DNA of 64,000 nucleotides from Apostichopus japonicus (taxonomy: Eukaryota > Echinodermata > Holothuroidea > Aspidochirotida > Stichopodidae): assembly GCF_037975245.1 (NCBI RefSeq), contig NC_092573.1, positions 13,600,001-13,664,000 of the forward strand, read 5' to 3'. The stretch's first letter is position 1. Each line of letters begins with the position of its first letter. Both the position numbers and the translations under genes were made by a program. A model generated the notes under the pieces. That model ran no database searches. It worked only from the letters and a program-made list of their open reading frames with translations, and was not told where the DNA came from. Of this stretch, positions 1-13,103 are shown piece by piece.

Positions 1-525
1 ACTAAGCGAGAAAAAGACGAATAAAAAAAGGCAATAATAAATTTATATCATTATATTATAAAATTGAAGACAGAAAGCTAAAATTAACAAGAGATTACGC
101 CTCATCGAGGCCATGGTTTCACTGAACGTTGAACATCAACCCAGTCCGAATCGACGTGAGCCCTCCATTGCAAGTCAGCTAGCCCACTTCTGGCCCGAAG
201 GCCGGACTCTAAACGTAATCTCCCGGATGCTTTTGCGAACTAAGGGAGGATACGGAATTGGGATCCTAGGCCCGTGTAAAAATTCCACCTTGGCGATGCC
301 ATTATAAACAAAGCAGTGTCTGTCATCCGATCGGCGCGATTCACACAGCCTGACAACAAACACCGACGCGCAGTGCTGTCTTCCAACCGTTCAGGCCACC
401 ACGCCAGCCTGGTGATTCTTGGGTCGAAATAATACTTAGAGTTCCAGATTCTTCCAAAACAATGTGATATGAATGCATACCATGCCCCAATTGGAGTATT
501 GTACATTCGCACAAAAGTTTAACCG

Positions 526-572
526 TGAAAAAAAAAAAAAAACGGAAAAAAAAAACGAAAAAAAAAAAAACA
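526..572 (+). repeat. Segmented poly(A) tract, one per unit
   Basis: Runs of 10-15 A broken by CGG and CG and closed by CACG. B units carry the complement as T runs (for example 24645-24686), and B1 has one segment more (21357-21422). Length differences between copies concentrate here and at the poly(C) run. Confidence 0.8.
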
Positions 573-1206
573 CGAAAAGATAAGTAAAGCACACAGACAC
601 ACACGAGACGTAAAATGACCTAACGCAGTGCTTGTTTTGGCATATTTCCAGTCACCACGATCGTTTTGAATGTCTTGATGTGGAACTTGCGCATAATTCA
701 AAGTAGAGGTGATGTGCAAATAAGGAGGATTCAAGGAGGTGACACAGAACAGTTAAGAAATTCTGTGTTTTAATCTGGATATGTTTCTCCGTGCGAGCGG
801 ACGGTTCAGTGTGCTTAACTTGCTCCTCTTCTAGCTCAAAGTCTAAACTGCGTCATGATATAGAAATGTGCATGCACCCTGGCAGGCCAAGCCCTGATCA
901 GATACCAACGTGGGGGTATGATTTGTCAGTTGACAACTTCTAGCTATACTTTAGCGGACCCTAAACGTGACGGACTTAGTACTGTGTAAGATAATGGAAG
1001 GATTACTTCTGGTACGACACCTACAACAGCTATAAAATAGAAAGCTCCTGATTAAAACCCTAAGAGGGCTGCCAACCGTGACTGAAATAAACACCGTCGC
1101 GTTCTGACTTTACAGGGATGATAAAGGCCAGTCTCTTAACATTATAACATTAGCAATTCCGTTAGATTTGTACAGTTTTTCTGATCATAGAATAGTCACA
1201 ATACTA

Positions 1207-1405
1207 CGGTGGCTTAATAGGGACATAGGAAAGGAAACAAGTCTGCTCAAATCTGAAAATTTGGACTTTTTGTCTCTACTTTTGGACTTTTGTTTTTGGA
1301 TCTAAATTTTGAAGGGAAAAAAAGAGGCAACGTTTGAGATAAAAAGACAACATTGTGAGATTTGGGGACACTGTTTTTCTTTCCTATGTCCTTATTAAGC
1401 CACCG
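1207..1405. mobile_element. TA-flanked TIR element (MITE) inside unit A1
   Basis: Starts CGGTGGCTTAATAGGGACAT and ends with the complement of CGGTGGCTTAATAAGGACAT; the terminal inverted repeats are about 26 bp with one mismatch. TA dinucleotides flank both ends (1205-1206 and 1406-1407), as expected for a TA target-site duplication (Tc1/mariner-like or another TA-targeting family). The interior is A/T-rich and non-coding, with partly self-complementary TTTGGAC/GTCTTTT-type segments. At 199 bp it cannot encode a transposase. The same insertion is present in every complete unit, so it predates amplification of the array. Confidence 0.85.
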
Positions 1406-3206
1406 TACAATGCTGACATATTGTGCACACAAAATTAAACTGCCGCATGCAACCATCACAGTAGTCTACTGCTGTACACATGTAAGTAAAGGTTTAGTAG
1501 CTACAGCGTGATAGTCTGACGTCTATCTTGTCCGTGCGCGCATGCAAACAGTGATACAAGAGCGCTCACAAGAATATCAGCACAAAATCAGAAGCGCGCG
1601 CTCCGAAATATTTGTCTGCATTGCATGCTGTACGTACATAATACCTCCGTGCGCGCGTGTGCGTTGATCTATATACGAGTGTTTACTATACCGTCATACA
1701 CAGTGGATTTTCAATGGAAAATATTTGTTGTCATTTTGTAGGCGTTCATATCAACACGTACTGTACTGTACTGGGCAGTTCTCTCTCCATTGCAAGCAGT
1801 GTAGTCTAGACGTTGGATATATCTTGACGTCGTTCTTCGCCTTAATATAGTTGTTCGAACGACTCCAATGACGGCCCGGGGTTGCAGAGAAGAAAAGGAC
1901 GACATTTGAAGACAGAGTAAACATAACGTGATTACGGTTAGTGATATTTTACATTACCCGAAGTTGTCTGAATGCATGTATGTCTGTCTGTGAAGTTAGC
2001 ATATGTATAGTCTGCAACGTATACCTAGTCTAGGCCTATCAGTATATGCCTTACTTTTGACTTCAGTTTTATGCACAACGAGAACAGTGTTACGTCATGG
2101 ACATGTACCTATTGGCAACTGAGGCATTTTGACGGCACTTAATGCTTTCTGGGATCAGTGTAGAAAAGTCTGTAGGAGAGTTAAAATATGTTCGGTCGGG
2201 ATTGCGCCAGTAATATGTCGGTTACTTCTTGTATAGGTGCCAGACGTGGCACGAGAAGTTGAGAGCGCCACCGATGGTCATCTTCTACATGTCATCTATC
2301 CATTAGCGGCAGGGCTATTATTCACGATGTTACCATAGCAATGGAGCGTTAGATTCGAAACGGAGCTATTTTTAAACGAATATACAAGTCCGATGGAATT
2401 GTCGTGAATTTCATATTTGTTTTGGTCATAATACGTTAAACATAGAGCAAAAGCTAGAAATTAGATATAGATTTATTCGACAATGAGTAAAGTTTACCAG
2501 TAGAAAGTCCTAGTATGTCATAATTGAATCCTCCACGCTACTAGGTTTTATTCTCGGCTATGTCTGCTGTATCCGCATGATCTGCTTTGTGTACCGTCAT
2601 GAATACCGCACATTTCGATCGTTTTTAATGCACGGAGAGCTCGTGGCATTGTTTATCACGTTACCGTACTTGTTTGTATCACACTGTCTTTCAAACGCCT
2701 GCCTCAGTAAATCAGCATTTAAGAAATGTTAAGTTGTTCTAACAGGAGCATAGCTCTTTCCACACTTAACTGTTTATAATATAAAGGCTAAGTAATGACA
2801 CAACATTCCCGAAGAACAAATATCATCAAGCTTGTCAGAAAAGATGTCGCGGTGGCCTTACACTGTACAAAAGAAGCATTTCTTTTTGCAGGTACAGTTT
2901 TCGTCCTTATGAATACTTTCATTCAAATTTCCAGTGAAAGGCGACGAGCGAGACAGAAATCAAATTTACCACTCAGGTCTTAAGTTCCGAATCGGTTTCT
3001 ATTGACAAGTTGTGCAAAATATTGCAATGACCTACTTTGTTTACGCGAAACAAAATACCAAAATAGAGACAAACACCCCCCCCCCCCTAAAAACAAAACA
3101 AAAAACAGACAAACAAAGCGAAACAAACTTAAAACACCATGCATAGACATGCAGATATCAACAACACCCCAAATATTAATAATAATAATAAAAACATAAA
3201 ATAAAA

Positions 3207-3240
3207 TATTGCTTCGGCGGGGAGTCGAACCTAGGCAGAC
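3207..3240 (-). promoter_or_regulatory. tRNA 3'-half-like segment with Pol III B box (A-array copy)
   Basis: Read on the minus strand, GGTTCGACTCC (3221-3231) matches the Pol III B-box consensus GGTTCGANTCC exactly and is followed by CCGCCGAAGCA, shaped like a tRNA acceptor 3' strand, and then by A/T-rich DNA with T runs. No matching 5' acceptor strand (GCTTCGG) or A box lies in the preceding 80 bases, so this is a tRNA fossil or SINE remnant, not a tRNA gene. It recurs at 6498, 9771, 13047 and 16322 in the other A units. Confidence 0.55.
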
Positions 3241-3277
3241 ATGAGCATATATATTTAACCTTGAATAAAATGCGATA

Positions 3278-6200
3278 ACTAAGCGAGAAAAAGACGAATA
3301 AAAAAAGGCAATAATAAATTTATATCATTATATTATAAAATTGAAGACAGAAAGCTAAAATTAACAAGAGATTACGCCTCATCGAGGCCATGGTTTCACT
3401 GAACGTTGAACATCAACCCAGTCCGAATCGACGTGAGCCCTCCATTGCAAGTCAGCTAGCCCACTTCTGGCCCGAAGGCCGGACTCTAAACGTAATCTCC
3501 CGGATGCTTTTGCGAACTAAGGGAGGATACGGAATTGGGATCCTAGGCCCGTGTAAAAATTCCACCTTGGCGATGCCATTATAAACAAAGCAGTGTCTGT
3601 CATCCGATCGGCGCGATTCACACAGCCTGACAACAAACACCGACGCGCAGTGCTGTCTTCCAACCGTTCAGGCCACCACGCCAGCCTGGTGATTCTTGGG
3701 TCGAAATAATACTTAGAGTTCCAGATTCTTCCAAAACAATGTGATATGAATGCATACCATGCCCCAATTGGAGTATTGTACATTCGCACAAAAGTTTAAC
3801 CGTGAAAAAAAAAAAAAAACGGAAAAAAAAAACGAAAAAAAAAAAAACACGAAAAGATAAGTAAAGCACACAGACACACACGAGACGTAAAATGACCTAA
3901 CGCAGTGCTTGTTTTGGCATATTTCCAGTCACCACGATCGTTTTGAATGTCTTGATGTGGAACTTGCGCATAATTCAAAGTAGAGGTGATGTGCAAATAA
4001 GGAGGATTCAAGGAGGTGACACAGAACAGTTAAGAAATTCTGTGTTTTAATCTGGATATGTTTCTCCGTGCGAGCGGACGGTTCAGTGTGCTTAACTTGC
4101 TCCTCTTCTAGCTCAAAGTCTAAACTGCGTCATGATATAGAAATGTGCATGCACCCTGGCAGGCCAAGCCCTGATCAGATACCAACGTGGGGGTATGATT
4201 TGTCAGTTGACAACTTCTAGCTATACTTTAGCGGACCCTAAACGTGACGGACTTAGTACTGTGTAAGATAATGGAAGGATTACTTCTGGTACGACACCTA
4301 CAACAGCTATAAAATAGAAAGCTCCTGATTAAAACCCTAAGAGGGCTGCCAACCGTGACTGAAATAAACACCGTCGCGTTCTGACTTTACAGGGATGATA
4401 AAGGCCAGTCTCTTAACATTATAACATTAGCAATTCCGTTAGATTTGTACAGTTTTTCTGATCATAGAATAGTCACAATACTACGGTGGCTTAATAGGGA
4501 CATAGGAAAGGAAACAAGTCTGCTCAAATCTGAAAATTTGGACTTTTTGTCTCTACTTTTGGACTTTTGTTTTTGGATCTAAATTTTGAAGGGAAAAAAA
4601 GAGGCAACGTTTGAGATAAAAAGACAACATTGTGAGATTTGGGGACACTGTTTTTCTTTCCTATGTCCTTATTAAGCCACCGTACAATGCTGACATATTG
4701 TGCACACAAAATTAAACTGCCGCATGCAACCATCACAGTAGTCTACTGCTGTACACATGTAAGTAAAGGTTTAGTAGCTACAGCGTGATAGTCTGACGAT
4801 CTATCTTGTCCGTGCGCGCATGCAAACAGTGATACAAGAGCGCTCACAAGAATATCAGCACAAAATCAGAAGCGCGCGCTCCGAAATATTTGTCTGCATT
4901 GCATGCTGTACGTACATAATACCTCCGTGCGCGCGTGTGCGTTGATCTATATACGAGTGTTTACTATACCGTCATACACAGTGGATTTTCAATGGAAAAT
5001 ATTTGTTGTCATTTTGTAGGCGTTCATATCAACACGTACTGTACTGTACTGGGCAGTTCTCTCTCCATTGCAAGCAGTGTAGTCTAGACGTTGGATATAT
5101 CTTGACGTCGTTCTTCGCCTTAATATAGTTGTTCGAACGACTCCAATGACGGCCCGGGGTTGCAGAGAAGAAAAGGACGACATTTGAAGACAGAGTAAAC
5201 ATAACGTGATTACGGTTAGTGATATTTTACATTACCCGAAGTTGTCTGAATGCATGTATGTCTGTCTGTGAAGTTAGCATATGTATAGTCTGCAACGTAT
5301 ACCTAGTCTAGGCCTATCAGTATATGCCTTACTTTTGACTTCAGTTTTATGCACAACGAGAACAGTGTTACGTCATGGACATGTACCTATTGGCAACTGA
5401 GGCATTTTGACGGCACTTAATGCTTTCTGGGATCAGTGTAGAAAAGTCTGTAGGAGAGTTAAAATATGTTCGGTCGGGATTGCGCCAGTAATATGTCGGT
5501 TACTTCTTGTATAGGTGCCAGACGTGGCACGAGAAGTTGAGAGCGCCACCGATGGTCATCTTCTACATGTCATCTATCCATTAGCGGCAGGGCTATTATT
5601 CACGATGTTACCATAGCAATGGAGCGTTAGATTCGAAACGGAGCTATTTTTAAACGAATATACAAGTCCGATGGAATTGTCGTGAATTTCATATTTGTTT
5701 TGGTCATAATACGTTAAACATAGAGCAAAAGCTAGAAATTAGATATAGATTTATTCGACAATGAGTAAAGTTTACCAGTAGAAAGTCCTAGTATGTCATA
5801 ATTGAATCCTCCACGCTACTAGGTTTTATTCTCGGCTATGTCTGCTGTATCCGCATGATCTGCTTTGTGTACCGTCATGAATACCGCACATTTCGATCGT
5901 TTTTAATGCACGGAGAGCTCGTGGCATTGTTTATCACGTTACCGTACTTGTTTGTATCACACTGTCTTTCAAACGCCTGCCTCAGTAAATCAGCATTTAA
6001 GAAATGTTAAGTTGTTCTAACAGGAGCATAGCTCTTTCCACACTTAACTGTTTATAATATAAAGGCTAAGTAATGACACAACATTCCCGAAGAACAAATA
6101 TCATCAAGCTTGTCAGAAAAGATGTCGCGGTGGCCTTACACTGTACAAAAGAAGCATTTCTTTTTGCAGGTACAGTTTTCGTCCTTATGAATACTTTCAT

Positions 6201-6554
6201 TCAAATTTCCAGTGAAAGGCGACGAGCGAGACAGAAATCAAATTTACCACTCAGGTCTTAAGTTCCGAATCGGTTTCTATTGACAAGTTGTGCAAAATAT
6301 TGCAATGACCTACTTTGTTTACGCGAAACAAAATACCAAAATAGAGACAAACACCCCCCCCCCCTAAAAACAAAACAAAAAACAGACAAACAAAGCGAAA
6401 CAAACTTAAAACACCATGCATAGACATGCAGATATCAACAACACCCCAAATATTAATAATAATAATAAAAACATAAAATAAAATATTGCTTCGGCGGGGA
6501 GTCGAACCTAGGCAGACATGAGCATATATATTTAACCTTGAATAAAATGCGATA
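3278..6554 (+). repeat. Macrosatellite unit A2 (3277 bp)
   Basis: Direct tandem copy of A1 with near-identical sequence. It differs by an extra A in the word CTGACGATCTATC (about 4798) and in the length of the C run near 6354. Confidence 0.97.
4484..4682. mobile_element. TA-flanked MITE in unit A2
   Basis: Same 199-bp element at the same unit position, with both TIRs and both TA flanks intact. Confidence 0.85.
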
Positions 6555-9500
6555 ACTAAGCGAGAAAAAGACGAATAAAAAAAGGCAATAATAAATTTAT
6601 ATCATTATATTATAAAATTGAAGACAGAAAGCTAAAATTAACAAGAGATTACGCCTCATCGAGGCCATGGTTTCACTGAACGTTGAACATCAACCCAGTC
6701 CGAATCGACGTGAGCCCTCCATTGCAAGTCAGCTAGCCCACTTCTGGCCCGAAGGCCGGACTCTAAACGTAATCTCCCGGATGCTTTTGCGAACTAAGGG
6801 AGGATACGGAATTGGGATCCTAGGCCCGTGTAAAAATTCCACCTTGGCGATGCCATTATAAACAAAGCAGTGTCTGTCATCCGATCGGCGCGATTCACAC
6901 AGCCTGACAACAAACACCGACGCGCAGTGCTGTCTTCCAACCGTTCAGGCCACCACGCCAGCCTGGTGATTCTTGGGTCGAAATAATACTTAGAGTTCCA
7001 GATTCTTCCAAAACAATGTGATATGAATGCATACCATGCCCCAATTGGAGTATTGTACATTCGCACAAAAGTTTAACCGTGAAAAAAAAAAAAAAACGGA
7101 AAAAAAAAACGAAAAAAAAAAAAACACGAAAAGATAAGTAAAGCACACAGACACACACGAGACGTAAAATGACCTAACGCAGTGCTTGTTTTGGCATATT
7201 TCCAGTCACCACGATCGTTTTGAATGTCTTGATGTGGAACTTGCGCATAATTCAAAGTAGAGGTGATGTGCAAATAAGGAGGATTCAAGGAGGTGACACA
7301 GAACAGTTAAGAAATTCTGTGTTTTAATCTGGATATGTTTCTCCGTGCGAGCGGACGGTTCAGTGTGCTTAACTTGCTCCTCTTCTAGCTCAAAGTCTAA
7401 ACTGCGTCATGATATAGAAATGTGCATGCACCCTGGCAGGCCAAGCCCTGATCAGATACCAACGTGGGGGTATGATTTGTCAGTTGACAACTTCTAGCTA
7501 TACTTTAGCGGACCCTAAACGTGACGGACTTAGTACTGTGTAAGATAATGGAAGGATTACTTCTGGTACGACACCTACAACAGCTATAAAATAGAAAGCT
7601 CCTGATTAAAACCCTAAGAGGGCTGCCAACCGTGACTGAAATAAACACCGTCGCGTTCTGACTTTACAGGGATGATAAAGGCCAGTCTCTTAACATTATA
7701 ACATTAGCAATTCCGTTAGATTTGTACAGTTTTTCTGATCATAGAATAGTCACAATACTACGGTGGCTTAATAGGGACATAGGAAAGGAAACAAGTCTGC
7801 TCAAATCTGAAAATTTGGACTTTTTGTCTCTACTTTTGGACTTTTGTTTTTGGATCTAAATTTTGAAGGGAAAAAAAGAGGCAACGTTTGAGATAAAAAG
7901 ACAACATTGTGAGATTTGGGGACACTGTTTTTCTTTCCTATGTCCTTATTAAGCCACCGTACAATGCTGACATATTGTGCACACAAAATTAAACTGCCGC
8001 ATGCAACCATCACAGTAGTCTACTGCTGTACACATGTAAGTAAAGGTTTAGTAGCTACAGCGTGATAGTCTGACGTCTATCTTGTCCGTGCGCGCATGCA
8101 AACAGTGATACAAGAGCGCTCACAAGAATATCAGCACAAAATCAGAAGCGCGCGCTCCGAAATATTTGTCTGCATTGCATGCTGTACGTACATAATACCT
8201 CCGTGCGCGCGTGTGCGTTGATCTATATACGAGTGTTTACTATACCGTCATACACAGTGGATTTTCAATGGAAAATATTTGTTGTCATTTTGTAGGCGTT
8301 CATATCAACACGTACTGTACTGTACTGGGCAGTTCTCTCTCCATTGCAAGCAGTGTAGTCTAGACGTTGGATATATCTTGACGTCGTTCTTCGCCTTAAT
8401 ATAGTTGTTCGAACGACTCCAATGACGGCCCGGGGTTGCAGAGAAGAAAAGGACGACATTTGAAGACAGTAAACATAACGTGATTACGGTTAGTGATATT
8501 TTACATTACCCGAAGTTGTCTGAATGCATGTATGTCTGTCTGTGAAGTTAGCATATGTATAGTCTGCAACGTATACCTAGTCTAGGCCTATCAGTATATG
8601 CCTTACTTTTGACTTCAGTTTTATGCACAACGAGAACAGTGTTACGTCATGGACATGTACCTATTGGCAACTGAGGCATTTTGACGGCACTTAATGCTTT
8701 CTGGGATCAGTGTAGAAAAGTCTGTAGGAGAGTTAAAATATGTTCGGTCGGGATTGCGCCAGTAATATGTCGGTTACTTCTTGTATAGGTGCCAGACGTG
8801 GCACGAGAAGTTGAGAGCGCCACCGATGGTCATCTTCTACATGTCATCTATCCATTAGCGGCAGGGCTATTATTCACGATGTTACCATAGCAATGGAGCG
8901 TTAGATTCGAAACGGAGCTATTTTTAAACGAATATACAAGTCCGATGGAATTGTCGTGAATTTCATATTTGTTTTGGTCATAATACGTTAAACATAGAGC
9001 AAAAGCTAGAAATTAGATATAGATTTATTCGACAATGAGTAAAGTTTACCAGTAGAAAGTCCTAGTATGTCATAATTGAATCCTCCACGCTACTAGGTTT
9101 TATTCTCGGCTATGTCTGCTGTATCCGCATGATCTGCTTTGTGTACCGTCATGAATACCGCACATTTCGATCGTTTTTAATGCACGGAGAGCTCGTGGCA
9201 TTGTTTATCACGTTACCGTACTTGTTTGTATCACACTGTCTTTCAAACGCCTGCCTCAGTAAATCAGCATTTAAGAAATGTTAAGTTGTTCTAACAGGAG
9301 CATAGCTCTTTCCACACTTAACTGTTTATAATATAAAGGCTAAGTAATGACACAACATTCCCGAAGAACAAATATCATCAAGCTTGTCAGAAAAGATGTC
9401 GCGGTGGCCTTACACTGTACAAAAGAAGCATTTCTTTTTGCAGGTACAGTTTTCGTCCTTATGAATACTTTCATTCAAATTTCCAGTGAAAGGCGACGAG

Positions 9501-9827
9501 CGAGACAGAAATCAAATTTACCACTCAGGTCTTAAGTTCCGAATCGGTTTCTATTGACAAGTTGTGCAAAATATTGCAATGACCTACTTTGTTTACGCGA
9601 AACAAAATACCAAAATAGAGACAAACACCCCCCCCCCTAAAAACAAAACAAAAAACAGACAAACAAAGCGAAACAAACTTAAAACACCATGCATAGACAT
9701 GCAGATATCAACAACACCCCAAATATTAATAATAATAATAAAAACATAAAATAAAATATTGCTTCGGCGGGGAGTCGAACCTAGGCAGACATGAGCATAT
9801 ATATTTAACCTTGAATAAAATGCGATA
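6555..9827 (+). repeat. Macrosatellite unit A3 (3273 bp)
   Basis: Direct tandem copy. It lacks the AG of GACAGAGTAAAC (reads GACAGTAAAC near 8465) and has a shorter C run, which accounts for its shorter length. Confidence 0.97.
7761..7959. mobile_element. TA-flanked MITE in unit A3
   Basis: Orthologous copy within the repeat unit, TIRs intact. Confidence 0.85.
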
Positions 9828-12800
9828 ACTAAGCGAGAAAAAGACGAATAAAAAAAGGCAATAATAAATTTATATCATTATATTATAAAATTGAAGACAG
9901 AAAGCTAAAATTAACAAGAGATTACGCCTCATCGAGGCCATGGTTTCACTGAACGTTGAACATCAACCCAGTCCGAATCGACGTGAGCCCTCCATTGCAA
10001 GTCAGCTAGCCCACTTCTGGCCCGAAGGCCGGACTCTAAACGTAATCTCCCGGATGCTTTTGCGAACTAAGGGAGGATACGGAATTGGGATCCTAGGCCC
10101 GTGTAAAAATTCCACCTTGGCGATGCCATTATAAACAAAGCAGTGTCTGTCATCCGATCGGCGCGATTCACACAGCCTGACAACAAACACCGACGCGCAG
10201 TGCTGTCTTCCAACCGTTCAGGCCACCACGCCAGCCTGGTGATTCTTGGGTCGAAATAATACTTAGAGTTCCAGATTCTTCCAAAACAATGTGATATGAA
10301 TGCATACCATGCCCCAATTGGAGTATTGTACATTCGCACAAAAGTTTAACCGTGAAAAAAAAAAAAAAACGGAAAAAAAAAACGAAAAAAAAAAAAACAC
10401 GAAAAGATAAGTAAAGCACACAGACACACACGAGACGTAAAATGACCTAACGCAGTGCTTGTTTTGGCATATTTCCAGTCACCACGATCGTTTTGAATGT
10501 CTTGATGTGGAACTTGCGCATAATTCAAAGTAGAGGTGATGTGCAAATAAGGAGGATTCAAGGAGGTGACACAGAACAGTTAAGAAATTCTGTGTTTTAA
10601 TCTGGATATGTTTCTCCGTGCGAGCGGACGGTTCAGTGTGCTTAACTTGCTCCTCTTCTAGCTCAAAGTCTAAACTGCGTCATGATATAGAAATGTGCAT
10701 GCACCCTGGCAGGCCAAGCCCTGATCAGATACCAACGTGGGGGTATGATTTGTCAGTTGACAACTTCTAGCTATACTTTAGCGGACCCTAAACGTGACGG
10801 ACTTAGTACTGTGTAAGATAATGGAAGGATTACTTCTGGTACGACACCTACAACAGCTATAAAATAGAAAGCTCCTGATTAAAACCCTAAGAGGGCTGCC
10901 AACCGTGACTGAAATAAACACCGTCGCGTTCTGACTTTACAGGGATGATAAAGGCCAGTCTCTTAACATTATAACATTAGCAATTCCGTTAGATTTGTAC
11001 AGTTTTTCTGATCATAGAATAGTCACAATACTACGGTGGCTTAATAGGGACATAGGAAAGGAAACAAGTCTGCTCAAATCTGAAAATTTGGACTTTTTGT
11101 CTCTACTTTTGGACTTTTGTTTTTGGATCTAAATTTTGAAGGGAAAAAAAGAGGCAACGTTTGAGATAAAAAGACAACATTGTGAGATTTGGGGACACTG
11201 TTTTTCTTTCCTATGTCCTTATTAAGCCACCGTACAATGCTGACATATTGTGCACACAAAATTAAACTGCCGCATGCAACCATCACAGTAGTCTACTGCT
11301 GTACACATGTAAGTAAAGGTTTAGTAGCTACAGCGTGATAGTCTGACGTCTATCTTGTCCGTGCGCGCATGCAAACAGTGATACAAGAGCGCTCACAAGA
11401 ATATCAGCACAAAATCAGAAGCGCGCGCTCCGAAATATTTGTCTGCATTGCATGCTGTACGTACATAATACCTCCGTGCGCGCGTGTGCGTTGATCTATA
11501 TACGAGTGTTTACTATACCGTCATACACAGTGGATTTTCAATGGAAAATATTTGTTGTCATTTTGTAGGCGTTCATATCAACACGTACTGTACTGTACTG
11601 GGCAGTTCTCTCTCCATTGCAAGCAGTGTAGTCTAGACGTTGGATATATCTTGACGTCGTTCTTCGCCTTAATATAGTTGTTCGAACGACTCCAATGACG
11701 GCCCGGGGTTGCAGAGAAGAAAAGGACGACATTTGAAGACAGAGTAAACATAACGTGATTACGGTTAGTGATATTTTACATTACCCGAAGTTGTCTGAAT
11801 GCATGTATGTCTGTCTGTGAAGTTAGCATATGTATAGTCTGCAACGTATACCTAGTCTAGGCCTATCAGTATATGCCTTACTTTTGACTTCAGTTTTATG
11901 CACAACGAGAACAGTGTTACGTCATGGACATGTACCTATTGGCAACTGAGGCATTTTGACGGCACTTAATGCTTTCTGGGATCAGTGTAGAAAAGTCTGT
12001 AGGAGAGTTAAAATATGTTCGGTCGGGATTGCGCCAGTAATATGTCGGTTACTTCTTGTATAGGTGCCAGACGTGGCACGAGAAGTTGAGAGCGCCACCG
12101 ATGGTCATCTTCTACATGTCATCTATCCATTAGCGGCAGGGCTATTATTCACGATGTTACCATAGCAATGGAGCGTTAGATTCGAAACGGAGCTATTTTT
12201 AAACGAATATACAAGTCCGATGGAATTGTCGTGAATTTCATATTTGTTTTGGTCATAATACGTTAAACATAGAGCAAAAGCTAGAAATTAGATATAGATT
12301 TATTCGACAATGAGTAAAGTTTACCAGTAGAAAGTCCTAGTATGTCATAATTGAATCCTCCACGCTACTAGGTTTTATTCTCGGCTATGTCTGCTGTATC
12401 CGCATGATCTGCTTTGTGTACCGTCATGAATACCGCACATTTCGATCGTTTTTAATGCACGGAGAGCTCGTGGCATTGTTTATCACGTTACCGTACTTGT
12501 TTGTATCACACTGTCTTTCAAACGCCTGCCTCAGTAAATCAGCATTTAAGAAATGTTAAGTTGTTCTAACAGGAGCATAGCTCTTTCCACACTTAACTGT
12601 TTATAATATAAAGGCTAAGTAATGACACAACATTCCCGAAGAACAAATATCATCAAGCTTGTCAGAAAAGATGTCGCGGTGGCCTTACACTGTACAAAAG
12701 AAGCATTTCTTTTTGCAGGTACAGTTTTCGTCCTTATGAATACTTTCATTCAAATTTCCAGTGAAAGGCGACGAGCGAGACAGAAATCAAATTTACCACT

Positions 12801-13103
12801 CAGGTCTTAAGTTCCGAATCGGTTTCTATTGACAAGTTGTGCAAAATATTGCAATGACCTACTTTGTTTACGCGAAACAAAATACCAAAATAGAGACAAA
12901 CACCCCCCCCCCCTAAAAACAAAACAAAAAACAGACAAACAAAGCGAAACAAACTTAAAACACCATGCATAGACATGCAGATATCAACAACACCCCAAAT
13001 ATTAATAATAATAATAAAAACATAAAATAAAATATTGCTTCGGCGGGGAGTCGAACCTAGGCAGACATGAGCATATATATTTAACCTTGAATAAAATGCG
13101 ATA
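9828..13103 (+). repeat. Macrosatellite unit A4 (3276 bp)
   Basis: Direct tandem copy. It carries the A-type variant words seen in all forward units, for example CCCTGATCAGATACC near 10708. Confidence 0.97.
11034..11232. mobile_element. TA-flanked MITE in unit A4
   Basis: Orthologous copy within the repeat unit, TIRs intact. Confidence 0.85.

Larger units (their letters stand above)
1..3277 (+). repeat. Macrosatellite unit A1 (3277 bp)
   Basis: First visible unit of the forward array; the phase is set at the window start (ACTAAGCGAG), so the true repeat boundary is unknown and the array probably continues left. Landmarks within the unit: the GC-richer block at about 90-420, a segmented poly(A) tract at 526-572, a TATAAAATAG word at 1031, a TA-flanked TIR element at 1207-1405, alternating CG/TG blocks at 1534-1663, a poly(C) run near 3076, and a B-box motif on the minus strand at 3221-3231. 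The longest open frame is 90 codons on the minus strand and has no recognisable domain. The unit has no histone, rRNA or snRNA sequence I can recognise. Confidence 0.97.

Noticed and set aside
2326-2345. RFX X-box-like GTTACCATAGCAAT in each unit
   Set aside because: Mismatches the consensus half-site and no gene follows it; a chance match is likely in 3 kb.
3207-3240. Functional tRNA gene in the macrosatellite
   Set aside because: No 5' acceptor partner or A box upstream, and the T stem has two mismatches.
1-3277. 5S rRNA, histone or snRNA repeat cluster
   Set aside because: Multi-kilobase animal arrays often hold these, but none of their conserved sequences or proteins was seen on either strand.
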